From Urophycis tenuis (lineage: Eukaryota > Chordata > Actinopteri > Gadiformes > Phycidae), in assembly GCA_036785325.1 (NCBI GenBank), contig JAXIVH010000152.1, positions 232,001-296,000 on the forward strand: DNA of 64,000 bases, read 5' to 3'. The notes below the pieces were generated by a model. It was given only the letters and a program-made list of their open reading frames with translations, searched no databases and was not told where the DNA came from. The translations under genes were made by a program, and so were the position numbers. Each line of letters starts with the position of its first letter. Position 1 is the first letter of the stretch. Below, piece by piece: positions 53,384 through 63,800 of this stretch.

Positions 53384-53829
53384 AAGTAATAGTAGTGGCA
53401 GTACTAGGTAATAGTAGTAGGAGTAATAGTAGTGGTAGTACGAGGTAGTAGTAGTAGGAGTAGTAGTAGTAGTAGGAGTAATAGTAGTGGTAGTACGAGG
53501 GAGTAGAAGTAGTAGGAGTACTGTCCAAAATGACACCGGGCTCTTTACCTGAGGGGAAGGGGCAACAGTGGCATTGTTGATGGACATGGAAAAAGTGTCG
53601 AGTGTCGCTAAGGTGGATTTGGTGCCGATGAGGATAACCTCAGTTTTGTCGATGTTGAGTGAGGAAGTTGAGTGAGAACCATGATTTCATTTTTAGTAGG
53701 CAGGCGGACAGAGGTTTGGGTGGTAGAGGGGCAGTGGGCTTAGTGGAAAGGTAGAGCTAGTAGCAGTAATAGTAATAGTAGTAGTAGTAGTAGTAGTAGT
53801 AGTAGGAGTAATAGTAATGGTAGTACTAG

Positions 53830-53890
<61 letters not shown>

Positions 53891-53914
53891 GAGTAATATT
53901 AGTGGTAGTACGAG

Positions 53915-53954
<40 letters not shown>

Positions 53955-54073
53955 GAGTAATAGTAGTGGCAGTACTAGGTAATAGTAGTAGGAGTAATAG
54001 TAGTGGTAGTAGTAGTAGTAGTAGGAGTAATATTAATGGTAGTACGAGGTAGTAGTAGTAGTAGTAGTAGTAG

Positions 54074-54106
<33 letters not shown>

Positions 54107-54454
54107 GAGTAATATTAGTGGTAGTACGAGGTTGTAGTAGTAGTAGGAGTACGTGTGGTATCAGTAGTTGTAGAATAGACATGGGCAGCTAGTGGCCCGT
54201 GGATGGCGTGCAGCCTCTCACCTTGATGCAGCCTGTGAGAAAGTGGATCACATAACCAAGCTAACGTGATCCGTTGTAATAATCAGTGCTACTTTTGTAA
54301 TTTTTGATTTATGATATGCATGTTTGCATTCAATTCAATTTTCATGATGCAATTTGTTGTTTCTTTATACTGAGAAATTGCTAATATCTTCATTTGTATT
54401 ATTATCATTATTATTGTCATTATTCTTCTTCTTATTATTATTATTATTATTATT

Positions 54455-54503
<49 letters not shown>

Positions 54504-56727
54504 TCATCATCACGTTTGAAACTATTACATGCTATTTGTGGGATGGGGTTTAAAGTATCCTAAAGGTCAGAGTGTAGGTGCACAATCTGGCTCCCTGCAG
54601 TGAGTATCGACGTTTAGTGGCCCACTCCACCATCAGCGCAACCCACCCGTTCTAGAAGTAGGACTAGTAGTAGGAGTAGTAGCACGCATGAGTAACATGA
54701 GGTGAGACTACTAATTCAAATAGTACTGTGTATTCCAGTAGCATTCCAGATAACCTATCCTGCATAGGGGAATACAGTAGCGCTAGTCCTACTAGTACTA
54801 GTAGTAGTACTAGTAGAACTAGCACTGCTGTATTCCAGGAACAATACAGTGAACCTAGCCTGCATGGCGGTGGAGCGCTACATCGCTGTGTGCTGGCCAC
54901 TGCACCACCCCCAGGTGTGCACGGTAGGCCGCACCTACGTCCTGATTGCCTTCATCTGGAGCACGTCCTTCCTCCCCGGCCTCGTCGACCTCATCATCCT
55001 CCTGCTGGCCCCGCCTGGCACTGGGTACAGGCACATGGCCTTCAGCCTGGTCGCCTCCTGCTACACCGGCTACATCTTCTCCATGCCCCAGCACCAGACC
55101 AACAATCTCACCACGCAGGTACGCCACAGCGTGTCGCAGTACTGTCCAGGATGGTCCATAGTATTCCAACACAGATCAGAACAGTCTAAAGCCCAGGTTA
55201 TGCTTATGTTATGCTTCCACGTTGACGCAACGCTAGGGGGCTTACGGACCCATTACGTCCTTGGACCCCCCCTTGCGTCCACTGCAAGGGCCTGACGTGC
55301 ACTTCCCAAAAATCCTAGACGTGCCTCAAGGCGACGCAACACCAAAGCAGTGGCATTGGCTGTGATTGGTCCGCTAACTACATCCGCTGGAGATCGCTTT
55401 TCCGGTATCCACTCATAAACACCGCCACGGTGTGATAAATACTTCGACTGATTGGCAACAACATATATATAACTTTTACCTACATGTCTGTAAACTTTTT
55501 TTACTCGCTAGTAATCCATATTTAATGACCAGAATGGTCATTCTGGTCACCCTCTACCGGTGTGGCATTGAATTGCATTTCGACACGTAAACCCCACGCA
55601 GAACCATCACGGTCTCATGACTGGCCATTGCGTGATCACTACGTGATCACTACGCGGAACCATAACCGACGCTTAACACAGTCTAGAACAGTCAGTGTAA
55701 CAGAGCCCAGAACAGCCCAGAACAGTACAGAACAGACCAACAGACTTCAGAACACTTTCATATTCTAGAAAAGCTGCAAGTAAATTATTATAAACACTAT
55801 AGGGCAGCGAGGAGACTTCGGAGGCGTTGGGTGAACAAAGTGGATCTTAAGAGGTGTGGGGTGTTTTGATTCTTCTCTCTTGGATGCTTTCAGAACACAC
55901 AGCAGGGGGTTCGGGGGATGGGGATGTTTTAGTGACGGAAGAGTCCCGGCTTAAGTTAGGACATGAATAACCAATAAGTAAGGGGCGGAGTAGCCCAGTA
56001 GGTAGGCAGGGCCTCCACTAACCGGAGGGTCGGCGGTTCGATCCCCACCTCCAACTGTCCACATGTCGAACCCCACAAATGTACTGATTGTAAGTCGCCT
56101 TGGACAAAAGTGTCTGCTGAATGCCCTAAATGTAAATGTAAATGTCACTGTTATACACGCTTCAAAGGGCTTGGGGTGAAAGTGGCAATCATAAGGTTGC
56201 ATGAGGTTGCTTGTTTGAACACTGGTTCCTCCTGGCTAAGTGTCAAGGGATCCCTGAGCAAGACTCTGTGGCCACAGGTTAGAAATGCTCTAAATAAATG
56301 TACATTCCTCACCTTGGTCATCACCTACCTCAAGGTGCTGTTCGCCGCCTCCGCTGCCAGCCGGCCGTCGGACCGGAAGGCCAGGAACACCATCCTGCTG
56401 CACGGTGTCCAGCTGCTCATGAGCGTACTCACCTACGCGTCGCCGTTGGTCTACCGGCCCCTCATCGCCGCCATGCCCGACCGGCGATCCTTGATCCTCT
56501 TCACCTCCTTCGTCCTCACCAACATCCTGCCGCGCCTCATCAGCCCGTTCATCTACGGCGTGCGTGACCAGAAGTTCAGCATGCGGCTCAGGCGGCTCTT
56601 CTCCTGCCGGCGCTGTGGGCCGGCGCCGGGCGAGAGACTGAAGCCCACCGCAGGAGAGAGAGTCAGACCAGCGGGGAGCGACAGAGGGACAGCGGTGGTG
56701 GGATGGCGCTCTAAAAAGAAGAGCTAG
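48411..56727 (+). CDS. X-type odorant receptor 131-2-like GPCR, unit C
   Basis: Proposed exons 48411-48553, 52381-52521, 54839-55118 and 56278-56727 give 1014 nt, 337 residues, in phase throughout. Exon 1 (MNFTRQDTLKVYLIKNFIAV) has TM1. Exon 2 has TM2-TM3 start (YVLFIHLVLNDMILLS). Exon 3 has NLACMAVERYIAVCWPLHHP and TM4. Exon 4 has TM5 (TFLTLVITYLKV), TM6 (KARNTILLHGVQLLMSVLTY) and TM7 (SPFIYGVRDQKF, the NPxIY-type box with S for N), then a basic tail (WRSKKKS). Unlike Y, the third-loop intron is absent. The exon 4 acceptor and first eight or so codons come from a SINE tail. An RTE LINE sits in intron 1. Reading frame intact, but expression is uncertain because of the odd exon 1 and exon 4 ends. 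Confidence 0.7.
48538..48604 (+). repeat. 34-bp tandem duplication across the exon 1 donor of X-C
   Basis: TTCAGAGGGACCCCAG|GTATCC occurs at 48538-48559 and again 34 bp later (second donor after 48587). Use of the second donor would shift the frame at the exon 2 junction, because 34 is not a multiple of three. Confidence 0.88.
48621..52011 (+). mobile_element. RTE-clade LINE (Rex3/Expander-like), near full length
   Basis: 3391 bp, starting CTCCTCCTTGAGCCGCAACC and ending GGATAAGCGGCAGAAATGG with (ATGG)n. Flanked by a perfect 12-bp target duplication GGGTTAGAAATA (48609-48620, 52012-52023), so both ends are defined. Encodes an AP endonuclease and reverse transcriptase. Only in unit C; units A and B have a different LINE 20 bp away. 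Clade given from motif recall. Confidence 0.9.
48772..51976 (+). pseudogene. RTE LINE endonuclease-reverse transcriptase (inactivated)
   Basis: Endonuclease motifs GTWNVTSLAGKE (about 49087-49122), LLGDFNAHVGND and STDHHLV lie in one frame that stops at TGA 49804-49806 (WLR*). The linker and RT continue downstream: GKAPGVDEIHREFL, PLFKKGDRRVCSNYRGITLL, DLEKAFDRVPRG, GLRQGCPLSP and LLFADDLVLLASSG, the last being the polymerase active site (about 51185-51225). Further stops at 50862-50864 and 51300-51302, and frameshifts near the G-run at 50445-50455 and near 51380, break the protein. The C-terminal MSFLRRVSGLSLRDRVRS and RWLGHLVRMPPGRLPGE match the tail of the chimeric LINEs. Not active. Confidence 0.85.
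52024..52380 (+). other. End of X-C intron 1
   Basis: Continues the unit sequence after the RTE duplication, with the polypyrimidine stretch (52300-52378) before the exon 2 acceptor. No gene. Confidence 0.6.
52590..53750 (-). mobile_element. Truncated L2-type LINE, unit C
   Basis: Counterpart of 11160-11840, extended further upstream in the element (53516-53750). The SINNATVAPSPQVKS segment occurs twice (about 53220-53268 and 53550-53587), flanking an expanded TAG tract (53281-53515). This means the microsatellite and a piece of the LINE were duplicated together. Confidence 0.78.
53757..54155 (+). repeat. (TAG)n-rich microsatellite cluster, unit C
   Basis: Long TAG runs (up to about 20 units at 53830-53890) with GGAGTAAT and GGTAGTACGAGG interruptions, matching the pattern in units A and B. 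Confidence 0.9.
54420..54505 (+). repeat. (ATT)n microsatellite, unit C
   Basis: TTATTATT tract at the position where units A and B carry the GGGACC repeat and further ATT tracts. Confidence 0.88.
55190..55673. mobile_element. Harbinger-like MITE in X-C intron 3
   Basis: Ends AGCCCAGGTTATGC and (reverse complement) AGCGTCGGTTATGG, flanked by TAA (55187-55189, 55674-55676). 484 bp, no coding capacity. The inverted ends are imperfect. The following AGAACAG repeats (55680-55740) are host or generated sequence. Confidence 0.6.
55981..56140 (+). mobile_element. tRNA-derived SINE in X-C intron 3
   Basis: The head has tRNA-like promoter boxes: A box AGCCCAGTAGGTAGG (about 55990-56005) and B box GGTTCGATCCCC (56035-56046). 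The body GTAAGTCGCCTTGGACAAAA and the AATGTAAATGTAAATG tail follow. No aminoacyl-tRNA fold with a clean acceptor stem is apparent, so it is a SINE and not a tRNA gene. Confidence 0.8.
56141..56305 (+). mobile_element. Second SINE fragment, abutting the last exon of X-C
   Basis: Reads TTTGAACACTGGTTCCTCC and CTGAGCAAGACTCTG, then AAATGCTCTAAATAAATGT, which matches the usual order of a fish tRNA-SINE (B box, CTGAGCAAGACACT, then AAATG-rich tail). Its CCACAG (56272-56277) is an in-phase acceptor and its tail becomes the first codons of the exon (VRNALNKC). Confidence 0.6.
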
Positions 56728-56775
56728 ATGACTCTTTGTCCATCAAAGATGTTGATAGATGACACACTTGTTAAA
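56728..56775 (+). other. 3' flank of X-C
   Basis: Short non-coding sequence; similarity to units A and B ends here. Confidence 0.4.
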
Positions 56776-56776
56776 C

Positions 56777-56845
<69 letters not shown>

Positions 56846-56846
56846 A
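56776..56846 (+). repeat. (GTTA)n microsatellite
   Basis: About 17 GTTA units, nearly perfect. Confidence 0.95.
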
Positions 56847-58042
56847 ATTAGTTTAACTTAAAATGAGCATGCAAAGATTTTAAAATGCATAAATAAATTA
56901 AATGGATTGTAGATTGTATATTTAATTATTTGAGAGTGCCAGTAAATACCTGTGTGACAATAAATGTTTATTGATCTACAAGACGTTCTCGTGTTTTTCT
57001 TCCCGTTTTCTGCTTTAGGGGAATGACGTAGGCCTACAAGGCTAAGTTTCGGCGTAGCGCTTAGTTTGATGTAACAACACATGTTGGCCTCTAGATGGGG
57101 ACAGCGTTCCGGTAAAGATGGAGACCACTGAATGAAGGGACAACTTAATGTTATAACAACCCAGTTGTTGAAAAGGCCGGGACTTTTATTGTTTCTGTTA
57201 GTTCTACTTCCGGTAGATCTCCTGATCTCTTCTTAGTTTTTTCCGGTTTCACCTGCCTGGGCTAGAAACGGAGCTGTCCACGCTTGGCAGGCTCTGAGTT
57301 AAAAGTTTAGAATATTACCTTTAGGCAAGTCAGTGTAGTTCCAAGTTTTCATAATACATTCCCTCACAGTCAATGATGAAACGTAGGTCATGCTGTAATT
57401 TTTTGTGTGTATCTTCGTTTCTGTTTACTTGTCTGTAAATCCGTAGGTATGCTGAGATAGGTAGGATATTGTCTGGATATATTGTGTAGCCTACGTTTCG
57501 TAATGTGCCTAAAATATGTGTTGAGTGGAATGCCTACATATTTCTAAGTTGCCTGTTATTAGCGTGTAGCTTTATCGGCCTCGATGTTGTTTGAGAATAT
57601 TTCGGGTAAAGTTTTCCTCTGTTCGCGTGAAGTAAATGTTACGCGTGATGTGCGTGTTCTAATTGCGTTACTTCTTTTGTCCACTAGAGGGCTCTAGAGA
57701 CGGTATAATGTATTTCCTATTAGAAATCGCCAACGCTTATATTTGTATTGGTATAACACAGGCACTTATCCGTTGAAGTAATTGCAGATCCTTATGTGTA
57801 CTTATAGTGCCTTATTTCTTATTTGTATTACCCGTTTCCTTTTCCTTTTCAGTCTGTGTTTGTGTTTGTGTGTGTGTTTGAACATGAACCTGAACTATTT
57901 GAGTAATCTTTAAGAATACAAGTCTAATTATCAAACCCCATCGTCTCCTCATCATTCCTATACCTGGCATTCTAACCGATGCCCCATCTTGGATAACTTC
58001 TAACACCTAAACGAACTAGACATCCCTGTAGCCTCCCCAACA
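56847..58042. other. Non-coding region downstream of the receptor cluster
   Basis: AT-rich, single-copy-looking sequence. Frames are short and unlike known proteins. (GT)n-like stretch at 57855-57880. No RNA gene recognised. Confidence 0.45.
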
Positions 58043-58358
58043 CCAGTCTTACAGCAGTTCGTGAAATAGTCACGAAATAGTCCTAATCTATTGATTCGTG
58101 ACTCTCAGCACGACTTTCATTATAACCCTAACCCCTAAAAGAGAAATGGCTGCGGGTCCTCGGGCACATTTAGCTGGCGTCTTTGGGTAGGCTACTGTAG
58201 TATTTACTGTAATAACGTGGTGCAGGCACGAAAGATACTTCAAATTGAAATAGATTAGTTTGAAAGTCGTGCTGGGTGTCACGAAAGAAAAGTAAAATTG
58301 TCCATGTACACGAATAGAGTAAATTTCGTGACTATTTCACGAACTGCCGTGAGACTGG
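58043..58358. mobile_element. MITE with about 33-bp inverted ends
   Basis: Left end CCAGTCTTACAGCAGTTCG continues GTGAAATAGTCACGAAAT. The right end is its inverted copy with two or three mismatches, ending GAGACTGG at 58358. 316 bp, non-coding. No clear target duplication was seen. Confidence 0.72.
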
Positions 58359-59422
58359 GTTGCAAGGTCATGAAGTGAAAACCATGCTTGAGAATTTCAA
58401 CGACTTCAATGTGCATTATGTGACATATAGGCTCGACGTCTGTATGTTTTATGTTTTTATGTCTAACACACAAAGTATTTTCTTGTTCGTGGTGTATTGT
58501 TACTGAACCGTTTCCAGATATGAAGCACACGGAAATTACCCAAAACTTTAAAAGAAGAATAAAGTATACAACTTTTTTTTAAATCACATAGGTTATGGAG
58601 GGTTCAGGGTTATAATAGCTAACGTCGCTATTGATTATTACCAATTATCTAAAGAGGAACGGTCTGGACATAGGACACATACATCGAAGACCTCCGGAAA
58701 ATACCGAAGAGTCCCGTCGGTCCCGTCGAGCAGCGCGCAGAAGGGAGGGCTGATACCTGAGGTGATAAGATGCCGACACACTGGCTCAGTGCAGCGTAGG
58801 GCTCCATTTATACATACATTCATAATGGAACCCTGTGTGTTTCTAAGTTCAAGTTATACGATAGCCTACACGGATCATGGGGTTAGATGGCCGTTAAAGG
58901 CTAAAAAGTAAGAGAATGCAAAGTAAACAATGGAACATTTCGGCGCATTGTAAGAACATCCAAAGGTAAGTTTGTTTCATTGTTTAATCCTGAATATGCC
59001 ACAAAAAAAGAAGGGTGCTACATCTGGAGTTGGTTCCTGGGTGCTGCCCCGTGGCAGCCCCGCTCCCAGTGCATAGGATACATTTCCCATGGGATCAATA
59101 AATATATCAAATCACATCACTTGCCATCACCTTCGCTTTTTACATGAATTGAAGTGCGGCCTTGTTGTTTTTTTTTGTTTTTCTCATTTGTTAAATATAC
59201 ACACGATTCACATGCATATTTAGTTTGGTAGGCCTATCAGAACATGATAAACATGGTAAATGTTGCGTGTTGTTTCTGTCGGATGTCATGTAAGGATGCA
59301 GGGAGAGCTGCTCTGTGTTGAATTATAGATAGAATGTATTTCTGTACATGCATAGTAACTCCTATGGGAGAGCGACATCCACTCTTTGTGTAATTAGAGA
59401 GAGAGAGAGAGATTGTGTCAGT

Positions 59423-59423
<1 letters not shown>

Positions 59424-59478
<55 letters not shown>
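59424..59478 (+). repeat. (GT)n microsatellite
   Basis: About 27 GT units, followed by degenerate GT/GC repeats up to 59518. Open frames through it on both strands are repeat artefacts. Confidence 0.95.
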
Positions 59479-59482
<4 letters not shown>

Positions 59483-59617
59483 GTGTGCGTGCATGCGTGT
59501 ATGTGCGTACGTGTGTGACTGTAAAGTGCTGGAAAATAAAACCAAACCGAAAGAGAAGAGAAGAACATAAATTTGTCCTAAAAATAGCCCCAGTGAAGAC
59601 ATCACCGACTGTCATCC

Positions 59618-59618
59618 T

Positions 59619-59661
<43 letters not shown>

Positions 59662-59692
59662 TAGTAGTAGTAGTAGTAGTAGTAGTAATACT
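59618..59692 (+). repeat. (GT)n and (TAG)n compound microsatellite
   Basis: About 20 GT units are followed directly by about nine TAG/GTA units. Confidence 0.93.
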
Positions 59693-60129
59693 ATTAGTAT
59701 TAGCTAGCAGCTCCCAGGATCCACTGGATACACAGAATGTATGGGTGCTCTGTGCTGAAAAAGACTTCCAGAACTCTCACTGACTGAGCAGTTATTGGTA
59801 TAATTGTATAATTTCAGCTCATGTTAGCTAGGAGAGGACAGACAGAGAGCAGAGAGCAGCAAAGCTCCAAGTGCAGGGTGAAACGTGAAGCTGGACTTTC
59901 TTGCGTCCTTGAAGTCCAACCGGAGCCATATTGAATCCTGTGCAGACTCAATCAGCCAGGCCATTTAAATGGATCAGCTCCACAAACAGCGTCAACAACA
60001 GCAGTAGCTAATAAATGGTCCCCACGCAGGACAAAACGCACTCCGCACCACCGGCAACCAGGGAACGGACTGAGAGACACCTGACCTCTGGGTGTGCGCT
60101 CTCTGTTGAACTCTGGTTTGTGGAGGCCT

Positions 60130-60302
60130 TAAGAGATGGGGAGGAGTGAAGAGGAGGAGAGACTAAGAGAGAAGATGAGAGGAGAAGGAAGAGAAGGAGA
60201 GAGGAGAAAGGAGAGAGAAGGGTAGAGTGGAAAAGAGGAGGTGCGAGAAGGAGAGAGGAGGAGAGAAAAGCAGAGACTATGAGAGAGGAGGAGAGGGGAG
60301 TG
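60130..60302 (+). repeat. GA-rich purine tract
   Basis: GAGGAG/GAGAGA-rich strand asymmetry over about 170 bp, of the kind that can form triplex DNA. The minus-strand frame is low complexity. Confidence 0.8.
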
Positions 60303-60807
60303 GAGATACACTGTAATACAGTGTCTAAGTAATGCAGTGTACATTAGTTTAGAACCTGTCTCTCGTGAGGTCATATCCTGCGTTTCACAGTAAAGGCGAT
60401 AAGAGAGATCATGTTCCTGAAGATGTTGGGGTCAGCAAGTCTTCATTGTAGCAGAGACCAGCTCTGGCCCACACTAAAGTACACCTAGAGACCACAGGAG
60501 AGGATTAACATCTCGTTTACTCATACAGTAGACCCATATACTGTCATGGCTATCGCTATTATCATATCTTAAGACTTGTTGTTTTTCGTTAGTTGTAGTA
60601 AGATGAGATTTGTTTTACTTTTGTTAAGACCTGTATTACTTTAGTCGGAGATAGGTCATTTGAGAGTGAATTAGGGTTATGCATTGTGTAAATTGTGCAG
60701 TACTCTTCTGGTAGGAATATGAACATTAGTATATTTTGCATATTTATCCATTCCAAACAATCTTTGTGCGTGGGCACGCGTGTGCGTGTACATGTCGCTA
60801 GGTAACC

Positions 60808-63800
60808 ATGGTGCGGGGGACCCTCCCGGGCTGGGGGCAGCAGGACCCCCAGGAGGTGCTGGTGCACGTCAACGTGGGCGGTCTGAAGAGGAGCCTCTGC
60901 TCCAGCACCCTGAGGAACTTTCCAGAAACCAGACTGGGAAAACTGCTGAGCTGTGACACCGAGGAGGCCATCCTTCAGGTCACACACTAGGACTGGTTCA
61001 CGTCTTCTACTGTCCTGTACTGTCTGAGCAGAACCTCTGGTGTGAGATTCATAAAGTGCTATTTACCATAACAGACTTCACTCAGTGACTCCTATAGACG
61101 TCATTGTGGAGCAGGTAGGGAACATCTGGCTCAAGGATAAGCTGCAGATGTTCGGAATTGAACCCAGAAACACCTTATGTGCACCCCACACTATCCTGCT
61201 CGTCATAGACAGGCGATGGACAAATAGGCAATCTATCCTTGTCTCTGTCCATCCATTAAGCCATGTGTATGTCTGTCTGTATGTCTGTCTGTCTGTTCTG
61301 TCTGTCTGTCTGTCCATCAGGTGTGTGACGACTACGATGTGCAACAGAAGGAGTTTTACTTTGACAGGAACCCTGGCCTCTTTCCTTATCTCCTTCACTT
61401 CTACCAGACAGGAAAACTTCACATCAAGGAAGACCTTTGCGTCTTCTCCTTCAGGTAGAAACAGCCCACTCTCAAACATCACAAACTTTCATTCATACCC
61501 ATCCATACTGTACACTGATGGTCGCCAGCTAACCAGGAGCAGGGAAGCCTGATTTATCGCCAAAAATGTACTACAGGTTGGACTGGAAGCATTATGCTAT
61601 GCTATGCTAGTTTACGCTAGGCTACAGGTATGACCGGCGACACTGTGCTGTGCTCGTGTACGCTAGTCTGGGAAAAGGTCATCACAGCCCTTGTGCACGG
61701 TTCATGTGATTGGCTGCTCCTGTACCTGTAACCATCGATTGTACCTGTATCACTACTGATAGTTTTCAGCCTCACTGTAAGTCTCGTCATGGTTTCTTCT
61801 TCCTGGTTGGATGCAGCCAGGAGATAGAATACTGGGGCATCAACGAGTTCTTCCTGGACAGTTGTTGTAGTTACCGTTACCATGACCGCAAGCTAGAGAG
61901 CAGCCGCCATCGTAGCTGGGATGACGAGAGCGACGTCAGCAGCGTGGACACGTCCGTGGACGAGATCTCAGACCTCAACAGGTAAACAACACCACAACAG
62001 GTAAACAACACCACAGAAGGTAAACATCACCACAAAAGGTAAACAACAGCCCCTTAATAGGTGAACAACACCTAATAGATAACAATAACTGCTCTACAGG
62101 TGAACGTTACACAGTAAAGGTGTTCAAGTCAGAGTTCCTTCTGGGAAGTGCAATGCATCATGGGAATATCCACCGTAGTTGCAGTCTTGCTTGTTGGGGG
62201 CCAAATTCAATACAACTTATTCACCTGGTTTTACTGGTCTTTAGAAATGCATGACAGTGCAAATGCAACAGTACTCAGATGTAAAAAAAAAAAAAGGATT
62301 AGCTATTTATACACTTTTTCCCCCAATCCTTTTTATTTGCTGTCAGCCATCGGCATCCGTCTGTCTTGGATTCTGCTGATCCTCCTCTTGTTTCGTTCGC
62401 TAGGGACCTACTGCGTTTCCAGGAAGTGCGCTATGGTAACGCGAGGCGGTGTCTCTGGCTGACCCTGGAGAACCCGGGCTACTCCATCCCCAGTAAGGTG
62501 TTCAGCCTGCTGTCCATCAGCGTGGTGCTCACCTCCATCGCTTCCATGTGCATTCACAGCATGCCTGAACACCAGGTAGGTCCTGCTACATGCTACATGC
62601 TACATCATGCCTGAACACCAGATAGGTCCCACTACATGCTACTGATACAGCATGCCTGAACACCAGGTAGGTCCTGCTACATGCTACTGATACAGCATGC
62701 CCGAACACCGGGTAGGTCCTGCTACATGCTACTGATACAGCATGCCCGAACACCGGGTAGGTCCTGCTACATGCTACTGATACAGCATGCCTGAACACCA
62801 GGTAGGTCCTGCTACATGCTACATGCTACATCATGCCTGAACACCAGGTAGGTCATGCTACATGCTACATCATGCCTGAACACCAGGTAGGTCATGCTAC
62901 ATGCTACTGATACAGCATGCCTGAACACCAGGTAGGTCCTGCTACATGCTACATCATGCCTGAACACCAGGTAGGTCATGCTACATGCTACTGATACAGC
63001 ATGCCTGAACAGCAGGTAGGTCCTGCTACATGCTACTGATACAGCATGCCTGAACACCAGGTAGGTCCTGCTACATGCTACTGATACAGCATGCCTGAAC
63101 ACCAGGTAGGTCCTGCTACATGCTACTGATACAGCATGCCCGAACACCAGGTGGGTCCTGCTATGTACTACTATGCTAGTTTATGTATTGTACAGGTGAG
63201 ACAGGAAGGGCTTTGCTAGCTAGCTACACCAATGTAACAGCAACTTTATTTTCACTTCATATCACAGCTTGTCAAAACATCAGGTCAGTGCTGCATGCTC
63301 CATACCACGGTAGAGAGAATGTAATGAAGTACAGACTTAGCAGATTGCTCCCCTATCTGTTTCCAGACCTTTGACGAGGAAGGGAAGCTAATGGAAGACC
63401 CCACCATGCAGGTCCTGGAAGTCTTCTGTACCTGCTGGTTCACCTTTGAGGTTTGAGTCCTCCTTCAAATAACCTGCTCATACAGTATTACAGTTGTAGA
63501 TAATGCAAGATGTTAGCACCAGCTGCTACTGCAAGATGCTAATGCTTTCTGATAATGCTACATTCTAGCTGCTAGATGCTAATACTAGCCACTAATGCTA
63601 GTTGTAATGCTTGCGAGGCTTTTCTGAAAGTTCATGACATTCATGACAATGAAAAACATTGATAGCAATTAGCAAAATTCAGCAGCACTCACTCATTCAC
63701 CCCCTCCCCAGGTGGTGACCAGGCTGCTGCTAGCTCCTAACCAGAGGAAGTTCTTTCACCGCCCTCTGAACATCATAGACATGGTGTCTGTGGTCCCTGT

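Larger units (their letters stand above)
58359..60807 (+). other. Upstream region of the kcns gene
   Basis: Contains microsatellites: (GT)n 59424-59478, (GT)n plus (TAG)n 59618-59690, and a GA-rich tract 60130-60300. No coding exon was recognised. Non-coding 5' exons and the promoter of the channel gene probably lie here or further left, but cannot be fixed by eye. Confidence 0.45.

Noticed and set aside
55981..56060. Possible tRNA gene (A and B boxes present)
   Set aside because: The body and AATG-rich tail continue as in fish SINEs, and no convincing acceptor stem or anticodon arm was found.
57812..58530. Several minus-strand frames of 60-83 residues downstream of the receptor cluster
   Set aside because: No family motifs, no splice context, and two of them overlap a MITE.
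59237..59664. Long open frames on both strands through the (GT)n tract
   Set aside because: They encode only HT/VC dipeptide runs from the microsatellite.
62586..63147. Regular repeats that could be read as a CRISPR-like array or as repetitive minus-strand proteins
   Set aside because: The whole unit repeats, with no unique spacers, and it derives from an exon of a fish gene. The minus-strand frames are by-products of the 45-bp period, which is a multiple of three.
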